This document shows, piece after piece, positions 50,703-62,100 of a stretch of DNA of 64,000 bases. The position numbers were made by a program, and so were the translations under genes. The stretch spans positions 1,384 to 65,383 of the forward strand of contig DJER01000033.1 in assembly GCA_002431905.1 (NCBI GenBank), given 5' to 3'. Numbering within the stretch: the first letter of the stretch is position 1; each line of letters starts with the position of its first letter. Below the pieces are notes generated by a model. The model was not told where the DNA came from and did no database searches. It saw only the letters and a list, made by a program, of their open reading frames with translations. The DNA is from Christensenella sp. UBA5893 (GTDB lineage: Bacteria > Bacillota > Clostridia > Christensenellales > UBA1242).

Positions 50703-51317
50703 ATGAATATAATTTTATTAGGTGCGCCAGCAAGTGGAAAAGGCACAATGTCAAAACTCTTGAAACAAACTTATGATATTCCGGTTATTTCAACGGGAGA
50801 TATAATAAGGGAAAATATCAAAAATAAAACAAATTTGGGAATAAAAACCGAAGAATATATAAATTCTGGAAGGCTTGTCCCTGATGATATTGTAATAGAT
50901 TTGGTAAGGGCAAGGCTTGGACAAAGTGACACTGCTAATGGCTATGTTTTGGATGGATTTCCAAGAACATTATCACAAGCGATTGCACTGGATAAAATTT
51001 CAAATATAACAAAGGTTATCTATCTTAAAGTTGGATATAATACATTGCTTGAACGAAGTTTAGGCAGGCGTGTTTGTCCAAAATGTAATACAATTTACAA
51101 CACAAAAACACACAAATCAAATTATTGTGATGAATGTGAAGTCGAACTTATTACAAGAGAAGATGATACCGAAGAAGTATTAAAAAATCGTTTTGATGTA
51201 TTTCAAAGCGAAACAAAACCGCTTATCGCTTACTATAAAAAAGCTAACAAGCTTATAGAAGTTGATGGGAATGGTGATTCTTTGGAAGTTTTTAAAAAAA
51301 TTTCAAAAGAATTATAG
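50703..51317 (+). CDS. adk: Adenylate kinase, zinc-lid form
   Basis: The protein has 204 residues. P-loop GAPASGKGT, VLDGFPRTLSQA for AMP binding and the lid CPKCNTIYN with CDECE, which together coordinate zinc as in Gram-positive enzymes. It interconverts AMP+ATP and 2 ADP. GAGG precedes the ATG. Confidence 0.97.
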   Translation: MNIILLGAPASGKGTMSKLLKQTYDIPVISTGDIIRENIKNKTNLGIKTEEYINSGRLVPDDIVIDLVRARLGQSDTANGYVLDGFPRTLSQAIALDKISNITKVIYLKVGYNTLLERSLGRRVCPKCNTIYNTKTHKSNYCDECEVELITREDDTEEVLKNRFDVFQSETKPLIAYYKKANKLIEVDGNGDSLEVFKKISKEL

Positions 51318-51338
51318 TGAATTAAAGAAGGTTTTTAT

Positions 51339-52082
51339 ATGATTTGTAGAACACAACAAGATTTTGATGGAATGAGAAAAGCAAACAAAATTGTTGGAGA
51401 TGCATTAAGATATGCAGAGTCACAAATTCGTCCCGGAATTTCAACTTATGAACTTGACAAATTAGTAGAAAAGTTTATAATAGATAATGGTGCTATTCCT
51501 TCATTTAAAGGCTTTGAAGGCTACCCTGCAAGTATTTGCACATCGGTTAATGAAACCGTTGTTCATGGTATTCCTTCAAAAGACATTATTTTGAAAGAAG
51601 GCGACATAATCTCTGTTGATATTGGAACTATTGTTGACGGCTACAATGGTGATGCCGCAAGAACATTCCCAGTAGGAAAAATATCCAAAGAAAAACAAAA
51701 ACTTATTGATGTAACAAAACAATGTTTCTTTGAAGGCATAAAACATTTAAGACCAGGTGCAAAACTTGGCGAACTTGGAAATGCCATTCAAACATATGCA
51801 GAAAGTTTTGGTTATGGTGTTGTTCGTGAATTGGTTGGTCATGGAATTGGTCATAATATGCACGAAGATCCCGAAGTCCCAAATTATGGAAAACCAAATC
51901 ATGGAATCACCGTAAAAGAAAATATGTGTCTTGCAATTGAGCCTATGATAACAATGGGGGAAAGATACATATATATGGAAGATGATGGTTGGACAATTAA
52001 GACTGATGATGGCTTGCCAGCAGGACATTATGAAAACACAGTCATTGTTACAGCAAATGGTGTGGAAATTCTATCGTTGTAA
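51339..52082 (+). CDS. map: Methionine aminopeptidase, type I
   Basis: The protein has 247 residues. Metal ligands fall in SVDIGTIVDGYNGDAART, GHGIGHNMHEDP and LAIEPMI, with the final glutamate in HYENTVIV. It removes the initiator methionine from new proteins. AAGAAGG precedes ATG 51339. Standard position after adk. Confidence 0.97.
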   Translation: MICRTQQDFDGMRKANKIVGDALRYAESQIRPGISTYELDKLVEKFIIDNGAIPSFKGFEGYPASICTSVNETVVHGIPSKDIILKEGDIISVDIGTIVDGYNGDAARTFPVGKISKEKQKLIDVTKQCFFEGIKHLRPGAKLGELGNAIQTYAESFGYGVVRELVGHGIGHNMHEDPEVPNYGKPNHGITVKENMCLAIEPMITMGERYIYMEDDGWTIKTDDGLPAGHYENTVIVTANGVEILSL

Positions 52083-52093
52083 AAGGAAAATCT

Positions 52094-52360
52094 ATGCTAG
52101 AAATAGTAGAGGGTATGGTTGTTGTATCCACTCAAGGTAGAGATAACGGACATTTGTACATTGTAAAAAATGTAGATAATGGTTATGCTTATGTTGTTGA
52201 CGGAAAACAAAGAACAATCCAAAGCCCAAAAAAGAAAAAATTTAAGCATCTAAGACCGACAGGTCAAATTATTGAAAGTATTCAAGAAAAGTTTAGGGGA
52301 AACCAAAAAATTCTTGATAGTGAAATAAGAAAAACAATTGATAATTTAAGCATAATCTAA
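52094..52360 (+). CDS. KOW-domain RNA-binding protein
   Basis: The protein has 88 residues. The N-terminal EGMVVVSTQGRDNGHLYIVKNV is a KOW/L14e-like fold (COG2163), found between map and infA in many Clostridia. The C-terminal half is basic and helical. It probably binds RNA or ribosomes; function not known. Confidence 0.85.
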   Translation: MLEIVEGMVVVSTQGRDNGHLYIVKNVDNGYAYVVDGKQRTIQSPKKKKFKHLRPTGQIIESIQEKFRGNQKILDSEIRKTIDNLSII

Positions 52361-52372
52361 AAAGGAGTTTGT

Positions 52373-52591
52373 ATGTCGAAAGAAGATGTGATAGAATTTG
52401 AAGGGGTAGTTGAAGAAGTTTTACCAAACACAGCCTTTAAAGTTCGCTTGGAAAATGGTGTTTTAATTAACGCATATATTTCAGGTAGACTTAGAATGAA
52501 TTATATCAAAATTTTGGAAGGCGATAAGGTAAAAATTGAAATGAGCCCTTACGATTTGACAAAAGGCAGAATAACTTATAGAATAAAGTAG
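52373..52591 (+). CDS. infA: Translation initiation factor IF-1
   Basis: The protein has 72 residues. EFEGVVEEVLPNTAFKVRLEN, AYISGRLRMNYIKILEGDKV and YDLTKGRITYR are diagnostic of the IF-1 OB fold. AAAGGAG precedes the ATG. Confidence 0.98.
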   Translation: MSKEDVIEFEGVVEEVLPNTAFKVRLENGVLINAYISGRLRMNYIKILEGDKVKIEMSPYDLTKGRITYRIK

Positions 52592-52630
52592 ATAAGATTA
52601 TTCTTAAATTGATAATTGAAAGGAGAGATT

Positions 52631-52747
52631 ATGAAAGTAAGACCATCAGTAAAACCTATGTGTGATAAATGTAAAGTTATCAAACGTGAAGGAAAGGTTA
52701 TGGTTATTTGTTCAAAAGACAAATCTCATAAACAAACACAAGGTTAA
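52631..52747 (+). CDS. rpmJ: 50S ribosomal protein L36
   Basis: The protein has only 38 residues: MKVRPSVKPMCDKC, then CSKDKSHKQTQG. Cysteines C11, C14 and C27 with H33 form the zinc site. AAGGAGAG precedes ATG 52631. Too short for many gene finders. Confidence 0.96.
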   Translation: MKVRPSVKPMCDKCKVIKREGKVMVICSKDKSHKQTQG

Positions 52748-52761
52748 TAAATTTGAAAACA

Positions 52762-52797
52762 ACGAAATCACAAGCGGCTGATTATTTGTGAGTTCGT
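52762..52797 (+). promoter_or_regulatory. Leader hairpin before rpsM
   Basis: ACGAA-A-TCACAA (52762-52773) pairs with TTGTGA-G-TTCGT (52786-52797) around a 12-base loop. No T-run follows. It lies in the 94-base gap before rpsM, the place where S4 represses the alpha operon in E. coli, so it is a candidate regulatory structure. Confidence 0.55.
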
Positions 52798-52841
52798 CTA
52801 TATATATCATAAAATTATTTTAAAAAATTTCGGAGGAAAAT

Positions 52842-53222
52842 ATGGCAAGAATCGCTGGTGTTGATTTACCCAGAGAAAAAAGAGTTGAAATTGGTTTAAC
52901 ATATATCTACGGAATTGGTAGACATACTGCAAACGAAATTTTGGCTGAAACAAAAATTGATCCAAACACAAGAGTAAAAGATTTGGATGAAAATGATGTT
53001 GCTAAACTTCGTAACTATATCGAACACAACTTAACAGTTGAAGGCGATTTAAGAAAAGAAGTATCACTCAACATTAAAAGATTAACAGAAATTGGTTCCT
53101 ACAGAGGAACAAGACACCGTAAAGGTCTTCCTGTTCGTGGTCAAAACACAAGAACTAACTGCAGAACAAGAAAAGGTCCAAGAAAAGTCGTTGGTGGCTC
53201 ATCAAAGAAAGGTAAGTTATAA
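52842..53222 (+). CDS. rpsM: 30S ribosomal protein S13
   Basis: The protein has 126 residues. MARIAGVDLPREKRVEIGLT and the basic tail RGLPVRGQ-like KGLPVRGQNTRTNCRTRKGP are diagnostic. Contacts tRNA and L5 at the subunit bridge. GGAGG site. Confidence 0.98.
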   Translation: MARIAGVDLPREKRVEIGLTYIYGIGRHTANEILAETKIDPNTRVKDLDENDVAKLRNYIEHNLTVEGDLRKEVSLNIKRLTEIGSYRGTRHRKGLPVRGQNTRTNCRTRKGPRKVVGGSSKKGKL

Positions 53223-53237
53223 GATTAAGGAGTTAGT

Positions 53238-53636
53238 ATGGCAGACGTAAAGAAAGCTAATGTAACAAAAAAGAAAAGAGTTAGTAAAAACATAGATAAA
53301 GGTCAAGTGCATATTAAATCTTCATTTAATAACACAACAATTACCTTTACAGACCTTCAAGGTAACACATTATCATGGTGCTCAAGTGGAAAACTTGGTT
53401 TCAAGGGTTCAAAAAAGAGTACACCATTTGCAGCTCAACAATGCGTTGAAGATGCAGCAAAAGTCGCAAAAGAACACGGAATTAAATCTGTTGAAGTATA
53501 TGTAAAAGGACCAGGAAATGGTCGTGAATCTGCAATAAGAGCACTTCAAGCAGCAGAAATCAGTGTTACTTTAATCAAGGATGTTTCTCCAATCGCTCAT
53601 AACGGTTGCAGACCACCAAAAGTAAGAAGAATTTAA
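53238..53636 (+). CDS. rpsK: 30S ribosomal protein S11
   Basis: The protein has 132 residues. GQVHIKSSFNNTTITFTD and GPGNGRESAIRALQAA, then DVSPIAHNGCRPPKVRR, are diagnostic. Confidence 0.98.
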   Translation: MADVKKANVTKKKRVSKNIDKGQVHIKSSFNNTTITFTDLQGNTLSWCSSGKLGFKGSKKSTPFAAQQCVEDAAKVAKEHGIKSVEVYVKGPGNGRESAIRALQAAEISVTLIKDVSPIAHNGCRPPKVRRI

Positions 53637-53646
53637 GGAGATTAAC

Positions 53647-54267
53647 ATGGCTAAAATGATAGGCGCAGATTGTAGACAATGTCGCAGAGAAGGATGCAAA
53701 TTATTCCTTAAAGGCGAAAGATGTACTTCAAAGAAATGTGCAATGGAAAGAAGACCTGTTGCTCCTGGACAACATGGCGCAGGTAGAAAAAGAGTAACAG
53801 AATATGGTACTCAATTAAGAGAAAAGCAAAAAGTTAAAAAAGCATACGGAATACTTGAAAATCAATTCAGAAGATATTATGAAGAAGCTGAAAGAATGAA
53901 AGGTATTACCGGTGAAAATATGTTATCATTGATTGAAAGAAGACTTGATAACGTTGTTTACAGAATGGGTATCGGTTCATCAAGAAGTGAATGCCGTCAA
54001 ATTGTAAACCACTCTCAAATCACAGTTAATGGTAAAACAGTAAACATTCCATCTTATCAAGTTAAGGTTGGAGATGTAATCGCGGTTAAAGATAGCAAAA
54101 AAGACCTTGATATGTTCAAAGAACTTAAAGGTATGAAAATTGTTATGCCAAAATGGCTTGAATTTAACAGTGATACACTAGAAGGTAAAGTACTTGCATT
54201 ACCAACAAGAGAAGATATTGACCTTAACATAAAAGAACACTTAATTATTGAGTTGTATTCAAGATAA
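53647..54267 (+). CDS. rpsD: 30S ribosomal protein S4
   Basis: The protein has 206 residues. CRQCRREGCKLFLKGERC with four cysteines suggests a zinc site, and the S4 domain RLDNVVYRMGIGSSRSECRQ is typical. Its place between rpsK and rpoA, as in E. coli and many Clostridia, makes it a candidate autoregulator of this group. Confidence 0.98.
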   Translation: MAKMIGADCRQCRREGCKLFLKGERCTSKKCAMERRPVAPGQHGAGRKRVTEYGTQLREKQKVKKAYGILENQFRRYYEEAERMKGITGENMLSLIERRLDNVVYRMGIGSSRSECRQIVNHSQITVNGKTVNIPSYQVKVGDVIAVKDSKKDLDMFKELKGMKIVMPKWLEFNSDTLEGKVLALPTREDIDLNIKEHLIIELYSR

Positions 54268-54290
54268 TAGATAGGGAGGAATAATTTATT

Positions 54291-55244
54291 ATGATGGAAA
54301 TCGAAAAACCAAAAATTACTTGCGAAGAAACTGAAGGTGGCTCTTACGCTAGATTTATCATTGAACCACTTGAACGTGGTATGGGTCTTACACTTGGTAA
54401 TGCAATGAGAAGAACTCTTTTGGGAGCTCTTCCTGGTGCTGCACCAATCGCTATTAGAATTGCTGGTGTTTCTCATGAATTCTCAACAGTTCCTGGCATT
54501 GCTGAAGACGTTGTTGATATTGTTTTAAATATCAAAACTTTGGCAGTTAAGACAACAAACAAAGATCGTGATTTTACATCAATATTAAGAATAAATCACA
54601 AGGGCGCAGGAGAAATCACTGCAAGAGATTTTGAACCAAATGATGAAGTTGAAATTTTAAACCCAGACCTTCACATTTGCACTGCTGATGACGATTCAGT
54701 TTTCCAACTTGATGTTCTCATCGGTAGAGGTAGAGGATATGTTCCAAACGTTGTAAACAAAGAAAGAGTTGACACATTGGAATATATTGCAATTGATTCC
54801 CTTTATTCACCTGTAAAAAAAGTTAGTTATTCAGTAGAAAATGCCCGTGTTGGACAAGATATGAACTACGATAAATTAACTTTGGAAGTTGAAACAAATG
54901 GAACAACTCCAGCAAGAGATGTAGTAAGCCTTGCAGGAAAAATCATCCAAGAACACGTTGGTTTGTTTGTTGAACTTTGTGACGAAATGTCAGGAGTTAA
55001 TATCTTGGTAAGCAAAGAAGAAGATGAACAAACAAAAGTTCTTGAAATGCCTATTGAAGAAATGGATCTTTCTGTTAGATCATACAATTGCCTAAAAAGA
55101 GCAAACATCAATACTGTTGAAGATCTCATTAAAAAATCAAAAGGTGATATGTTAAAGGTTAGAAACCTTGGATTAAAATCTATAGAAGAAGTCGTTGCAA
55201 AACTTCAAACTTATGGTTTGGGTTTAAAGAACGATGAAGAATAA
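54291..55244 (+). CDS. rpoA: RNA polymerase alpha subunit
   Basis: The protein has 317 residues. The N-terminal assembly domain (EPLERGMGLTLGNAMRRTLL) and C-terminal DNA-binding domain (LSVRSYNCLKRANINTVEDL) are both complete. GGAGG lies at 54276-54280; ATG 54291 or 54294 may be used. Confidence 0.98.
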   Translation: MMEIEKPKITCEETEGGSYARFIIEPLERGMGLTLGNAMRRTLLGALPGAAPIAIRIAGVSHEFSTVPGIAEDVVDIVLNIKTLAVKTTNKDRDFTSILRINHKGAGEITARDFEPNDEVEILNPDLHICTADDDSVFQLDVLIGRGRGYVPNVVNKERVDTLEYIAIDSLYSPVKKVSYSVENARVGQDMNYDKLTLEVETNGTTPARDVVSLAGKIIQEHVGLFVELCDEMSGVNILVSKEEDEQTKVLEMPIEEMDLSVRSYNCLKRANINTVEDLIKKSKGDMLKVRNLGLKSIEEVVAKLQTYGLGLKNDEE

Positions 55245-55258
55245 TAAAGGAGAAAATT

Positions 55259-55765
55259 ATGTCTAACAACAAATTAGGAAGACCAACAGACCAAAGAATG
55301 GCAGTACTCAGAAACCAAGTTTCCTACCTTTTCAAACATGGTAGAATTGAAACAAGTGTTGCAAAAGCAAAAGACGTTGCAAGCAAAGCTGAAAAAATCC
55401 TTACACTTGCAATCAACACTTATGAAGACAATGTAAAAGTTACAAAAACTGTAACTGAAAATGGTGCTAAAGTTCAAAAGGAAATCATAAATGATGGTCC
55501 AAAGAAACTTGCTGCAAGAAGAAAAATAATGGCTTTTGTTTATGACATTCCAGAAGAAAGACAAGAAAAAGAAGGTCTTGAAGCTTACAAAGCAAGAACA
55601 CAAGGAATCAATTATCCGCTTGTTGAAAAGATTTTCAATGTTTATGCTCCAAAATATGCTGAAAGAGCAAAAGAACTTGGAACAGCTGGTGGTTACACAA
55701 GAGTTATCAAAACATCAACCAGAAAAGGTGATGCTGGTGAACTTGCAATAGTTGAACTTATCTAG
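55259..55765 (+). CDS. rplQ: 50S ribosomal protein L17
   Basis: The protein has 168 residues. KLGRPTDQRMAVLRNQVSYL at the start and GGYTRVIKTSTRKGDAGELA at the end are diagnostic. It carries an internal extension of about 40-50 residues between the two compared with the 110-130-residue forms. Last gene of the ribosomal cluster; a very strong terminator follows. Confidence 0.97.
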   Translation: MSNNKLGRPTDQRMAVLRNQVSYLFKHGRIETSVAKAKDVASKAEKILTLAINTYEDNVKVTKTVTENGAKVQKEIINDGPKKLAARRKIMAFVYDIPEERQEKEGLEAYKARTQGINYPLVEKIFNVYAPKYAERAKELGTAGGYTRVIKTSTRKGDAGELAIVELI

Positions 55766-55783
55766 TCAAAGTTTTATATAAAC

Positions 55784-55820
55784 AAAAAAGTTTGAGAGAA
55801 ATCTCAAACTTTTTTTTTAT
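55784..55820. terminator. Terminator of the ribosomal cluster
   Basis: AAAAAAGTTTGAGA (55784-55797), GAAA tetraloop, TCTCAAACTTTTTT (55802-55815), then more T. The reverse strand can use it for the XRE gene. The stem is the same as that at 62738. Confidence 0.93.
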
Positions 55821-56026
55821 TTTACATCAAAAATATCATTTGGTGTAACATTATATAATTCACATAACTTTAAAATTTGCTCATAATTAAGCTCAAATTT
55901 TCCATTTTCAAACCTACTATATTGTTGCTGTGTCATAAATAATTTTAATGCAACATTCTTTTGTGTAAGTCCAGAGAATTTCCTTGCTTCTTTTATATTT
56001 TTACCTATAATTTCCGATGTGTTCAT
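55817..56026 (-). CDS. XRE-family helix-turn-helix regulator
   Basis: The protein has 69 residues, a lone HTH_3 domain: IIGKNIKEARKFSGLTQKNV, then MTQQQYSRFENGKFELNYEQ. No ligand or dimer domain follows. It is divergent from the giant LRR gene, with two copies of CACTTTGTGAT between them, which it most likely binds. The start ATG at 56026 has only a weak ribosome-binding site. Regulation of the LRR gene is inferred from layout. Confidence 0.88.
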   Translation of the reverse strand: MNTSEIIGKNIKEARKFSGLTQKNVALKLFMTQQQYSRFENGKFELNYEQILKLCELYNVTPNDIFDVK

Positions 56027-56038
56027 TTGTAATTTTAT

Positions 56039-56082
56039 ATCACTTTGTGATGTATTTTGTTTGACTTACACCACTTTGTGAT
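56039..56082. promoter_or_regulatory. Twin operators of the XRE regulator
   Basis: ATCAC-TTT-GTGAT at 56039-56051 is palindromic, and CACTTTGTGATGTATT recurs from 56072, 31 bp later (about three helical turns). The second copy lies in the spacer of the rightward promoter; the first borders a TATAAA-like box of the XRE gene. Confidence 0.8.
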
Positions 56083-56089
56083 GTATTAT
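56061..56089 (+). promoter_or_regulatory. Promoter of the LRR surface-protein gene
   Basis: TTGACT (56061-56066), 17 bp containing operator 2, TATTAT (56084-56089). Ribosome-binding site AAGGTAGG at 56135-56142. Confidence 0.75.
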
Positions 56090-56148
56090 TGTATTGTAAT
56101 ATTATGGTATTTTTTGTCGATACTATATCAAAATAAGGTAGGTTTGTT

Positions 56149-59100
56149 ATGAAAAAACTAAAAGTGTGTTTGTCAATTGCAACAGTGTGTTTGGCAATCG
56201 CAGTTCTTTGCTTCGGTGTTATCGCTGCAACACAGGTTACATATACGATAGGCGGAAGCGTTTCTTATGTTGTAACTGATGCTTTTGTTGACATAAAAAC
56301 AAGAGTTTATACAAGTCAAGAAAAGGCAACAAGTGACACAAAACTTCTTGCAAAGTCAAATTATTTGACAAGTGCAACATACATAGCAAGTGCTTTGGAA
56401 AATGACACTTTAACAGAAGTTGAAAAATATAGTGATGGCAGACTTGATGCCAATACATTAAAGGATCAAAGAGATCCAGCAATTTATCCTGACCAAACTG
56501 CCGACACAAAAATTAATATTGACTACTCAAACTCAAATTACACATGGTATATTGTTGTAAGTATAACAAACCTTGCCGATAATACAGTTTGGGCAAATGT
56601 TTCAAAACAAACATTTACTGGAGATTTTAACAGTTTTGCAAATTATACAGGTGGTATTGATAGTATAGCAAAAGATGAAACAAAATCAATAGTTCTTGGT
56701 TTTTCTATAAAAGACCAAAAAACATCAATAAAAGACAGCACTTTTGATTATAGCCTTACAATATCTGCTGACCAAGATGCAAAGCCAGAGCTCGACACAA
56801 ACCCAAGAGTTGAAAGCCTTGGAAAATATTATACACCAAGAAAAGTAAGCAAAAACTTAGGTAAAGGGATTACAAATATTCAAACAGAGATAGAAACCCC
56901 AGTTGGAAATTTGGACGATGCCTATAAATATATACAGGATAATAATTTAGAGTTTTCTGATTTAAATTCAATTCCAGAAGAATTGCATGGGTATAGTTTA
57001 TTAAACATAAATTTACCAAAAAGTTTAACTGATTACTCACTAATCTATGATATTATTGTTAAGGTTGGGAATGATAAGAGTTCTCTTGCAGAAAATGCTT
57101 CAAGTTCAACTAATTTTCTTGAAGAAATAAAAGTTATTGATAGGAATTTGTTATCAATAAAAGATATTTGGGATACTGATGAATATAAAAACGCACAGGC
57201 AATTGAGTTAAACCCAACAACTATTCCAGAAAAATCTATATCTGATGAAAGCAAGAATGAAAGGGAAATGTTTATTACCGACTTTTCTAACTTAAAATCA
57301 AGTGATATTACTATTGTTATAAAATACTCAAGTATAATTAGTATTTTGGCTATAGCTTACGCTAAAGAAGGAATAGCTATTGAATTATCAATGGACTTAT
57401 ATTCAAGCAAAGAAACTCCAATGATAACAATTGGGCAAGAAACGACATCTAATTTACCATCAGGTGAGTTTAGTCTTGGGGCTGATTTATCTTATTTTTT
57501 CACTGTTTTTGATGTTCCACAAGGAGCAGTTAATGTAGAGTTGACATACAATGAGCCAAGTTATCTTAATGATGACAAAGAAACTATGTATGCATATGCA
57601 AGTATTATTGCATTTAAAAATGATATATCAAGTTCCATTAAAGAAAAATATGAAAAGGTTTCTATGTTAGAAGAAAACGAAGTGATTAGTCAAGAATTAT
57701 ATGCAAATGGGAATAGAGACTCTAACTCTGGAATTCATGATATAAAAATTTATGATCTTAACGATTTACAAAAATTTACTCTGATTTTAGATTATGGTGC
57801 ATTGACGAATAGTGAAATTTTGGAGTATAAATTTAACAAACCTTTTGCATTTAACATAAAAGCAATATTTAAAGACAAAGAAGGGAATGTTGTTGGTTCA
57901 GAAATTTCAGTGCCTATATTGGAAAGAAAAGCAGTGTACTTGGAACAAAGTTCTAAAGAATTAACTATGTCGTCGCAGTATTACTTTGCTTACACTTTTG
58001 ATATTCCAACAGATATTTTAAAGGCAAATATTACTTATGATAGATCAAAGTCTTATGGCAGTACTAATTTTTCTACATTCACAACTTATCTTATAAAAGG
58101 TGATGCAACAGCAGAAGAAATTGCAAAGCATGACATAAATAGCGATGGTTGGATAGATGAAAACAAGATAAATATCAATACTAAAGGGGACAGCAATACT
58201 GCATTGGCAACAATTAGTGATGTTGACCTTTCAGGTACAACAAAAGCAACTCTCATATTTCTTCCTTCCGATAGTGATATACTTAGGGACAATCTCCAAG
58301 ATGGTTTTTATGCTAATTTAACAATTGAGTTAAAAAATAGTGAAGGAGTAACGGTTGAAACAAAAGCAATAGAAAAATTGGAACTTAATTGGACTAAAGA
58401 TTGCCCAGCCGTCGCTTATGGAATAGCATTAAATTATACTATAGCAGATGAGGCATCTAATGTAGACTTTCAAGCTGTTTTGGATGAATCTTATCGCGAG
58501 GCAATGGTTCAAAGCATTGAATTTATGGCCATACTCCCTGGAGAATGGACATTTTCCTCATTCTATTTAGCAATGATGAATGAAGAACTAAGCGAAAATG
58601 ACGTATTATGGATGGCAAGTGGGGACTGTATACAAGAAGATATGTCAGTTATCGGTAGTTTTAATGCTCCAGATGGTATAAGTAAAATAACTTTAGTTGC
58701 AATGGCAGGTCTTGATAAAACAACGTTTGAAGTGGGTAAAAAAAATAATTTCCCTTGTGACATAACATTTAGTTACACAGGGCATGACCCATCTGAAGAG
58801 TACATAAAGGTTAATTATAATGAGAATGTAGAACATCTTTTTGTAAAAAAAGCATATCTTGAGGGCTCAGAAGATAGTTACTCATTTAATAAGTCTGGTG
58901 ACTACTATTACCAAAACTTCCAAGTAAAAAACTGTTTCGATAAATACGAAGAAGTCAATTTGTATTTTGAAGATATGGATGGAGAATATAGTATTCTAAA
59001 AGGGAACAGAGATTCCATAGGTTCTGACCTTACAGATATTATCGCAACAATAAATTCTCCAAATGGTGTCGTAACTTTAACAAAGGATATGGGAGATGAG

Positions 59101-62100
59101 TTCTGTTTGGTTTCATCAAAAGACCAAACAAAAATGTCAATTAAACCTAGCCTAGAAAAAGTTACGTTTGATTATGAACTCTTGAGAGATGATACATTGG
59201 CATTAACAAAATATTGGGATGATGGGACAACTTCTCTTGTAATTCCAGATGCAATTGATGGACATATGGTGTCAACAATAAGGTCAAATACAATTTATAA
59301 CAACAACACGATAACTGAATTGACTGTTCCAGATAGCATATATAGAATTGAAGATGAATCATTATATTGCCCAAAGTTAAAAACTGCAACAATGCCTTAT
59401 ATGGCTGGAATATATCAAATTGATACATGGAATGATCCAACATATATAAATTTCCCAACTCTTGAAACATTAAATTTAACAAAAAGCGGAGAATTTATAC
59501 TAAATAAAGGGACTACTGGATTTATTAGTGGACTTGATAGCCTTAAAACAATTAATTTCTCTGATGAAGTTAAAGATATCTTAATCAAACATGCAACAGA
59601 TGTGACAAATTTGTCGGCGGTTAGTTTCTCTAAAAATGTGCAAAGTTTTGTTCTTGAATTTAGTTATTATTATAACCCTTCAGATATTCCTGTTATTAAA
59701 AACAATACTAACAATGGACTATCAATACTTACAGCAAGAGATAACTCAACAAAAGTTTTAGTAAAAGCATTAGATTCAGCACCAGAAACAATTACAAAAG
59801 AAATGCTTTCGGGTGTAAAGGTTATTGCAGATAGTGCCTTTACAAACGATAATTCTGTTGTGAAAACCATTGAATTGCCAATCGGTGTTGAGTATATTGG
59901 AAATAGTGCATTAAATACAAAGTATGATAGCAGTCTTAATGTTTCATTGCCTAGCACAATAAAAGAACTTGGTGCTGGTGCATTGGGCAATTTTACATCA
60001 CCAATAGCTGATGATAACGCATTGCGTATGATCGAAAGTTATGACAATCCTGAAGTAAAGTATTTAGTTAGTAGAGATAGTTCAAAAATACAATCAAATA
60101 TTACAAAAGATATGCTCAAAGGTGTTAGATGTATATATGGTTCAACTTTTTACAGAGATAATGGTCTTAAATCTATAGATATTCCAGAAACAGTAATGGA
60201 TATAGGTGATAGTGCATTTAGTTATACATCATTAACTTCAATTACTTTGCCAAGCCAATTAACAAAAATTAAGAGTAGTACATTCATGTATTCGACATTA
60301 TCAAGTATAGATATTCCAAATGGGGTTACCACAATTGAAAGTAATGCATTTGAATCAACAGATATTTCGAATGTAAGAATACCAGATAGTGTAATATCAA
60401 TTGGTTCAAAGGCATTTAATGTATGCAGTAAATTAACCGACATTACACTCCCAAATAATTTAATAGATTTAAGTGAAGATTCATTTACTGGTTGTAATTT
60501 ATCTTATATAAGCATGAAAGGGAAGAGTAGAAAGTATTTGGTTTCAAATAATTGCCTAATAAATCGTTATAACAATTCTATTGCACTTGCATGTAAAAAT
60601 TCAACAATACCAACAGACAGTGAAGTTGCTATAATAAATGAAAATGCTTTTAATGGATTGAGTATCACTAGTGTTGTTATTCCAAATAATATTACAACAA
60701 TAGAAAACTATGCGTTTAAAGATTGCAAAGAGTTGGTTTTTGTTGTAATACCTGATTCTGTAAAAAAGATGGGTAACAATGTTTTTGAAGGCTGTACTAA
60801 TTTGCAAAGTGTAGTGATGTCAAAAAATTTGTCAACAATACCATATAATACATTTCTTAATTGCAAAAAATTAACCAGTGTAAAATTACCGGAAAAGTTA
60901 AGAACTATTGGTGATTATTCATTCAAGAATTGTACAAGTTTGCGTGAAATTGAAATTCCTGATAGGACTACCACAATTGAAGATGGTGCATTCGAGGGAT
61001 GTGAGTCGTTAGAAAAAGTAACATTGTCTAAAAAAATGGTACGCATTGGAGACGATGCATTCTATGGTTGCAAAGCATTAAAAACAATTGATTTGCCAAC
61101 TGGATTAAAAAAGATTGAAGGTGGAGCATTTTCAAATTCTGGCATAACAGAGATTACATTGCCAAACACTTTAATAGAAATTGGTAAAAGTGCATTTTCA
61201 AAAACAAATTTAACAACTATAACAATCCCAGATAGTGTTACTGAAGTGGGAACCGGTGCATTCACTTATTGCGATAAATTAACAAGTTTCAAATTATCAA
61301 AGAAAATGACTAGTATTCCTGAAGATATGTTTGAATATTGTTCAGCATTAGAAAATGTCACAATACCTGGAAACATTAAACAAGTTTCAGGGGATGCATT
61401 TAATTCGTGTTCAAACTTAACAACGGTAGTATTTGAAGAGGGAATTGAAACAATAAATGGTTGTGCATTTGGGCGTTGTAGTAAATTAAAAAGTATTCAA
61501 CTTCCTAGCACTATTAAAAGTATTGAAGGTTCGTCATTTGAATATTGCGGGGCATTTGAAACAATAAATTTTTCTGGGAATGATACATTCAAACTTATTT
61601 CTGGGTGTTTAATTAATACAAGTACAAATGCTTTGGTTGTTGGAACAAATAATGCAACAATACCTACGGATACAGGAATTACATCAATTGATTCATGTGC
61701 TTTTCATAGTAGAACTATTACATCTGCAAATATACCTAATACCGTAACAATGATAGGATCTAATGCATTTGAGAATTGCAGAACATTAACAAATGTAATT
61801 ATCCCAGATAGTGTAATAACAATTAGTTATCATGCATTTGGTGGTTGCAGCGCATTAACCAGTATAGTTATCCCGGATAGTGTAAAATATATGTATTTTA
61901 ATGTATTTAGTGACTGTACTAATTTGGAAAGCGTTAAATTATCTAAAAATTTAACAGATATTTCATCTAGTGCTTTTAGTGGATGCGAAAATTTAAAAAC
62001 TATTGAAATTCCAAATGGGGTCACATCAATTGGTTATTATGCATTTCAAAATTGTAAAAAATTGGAAAGTGTAGTGTTTCCTGATAGTCTAACAACAATA

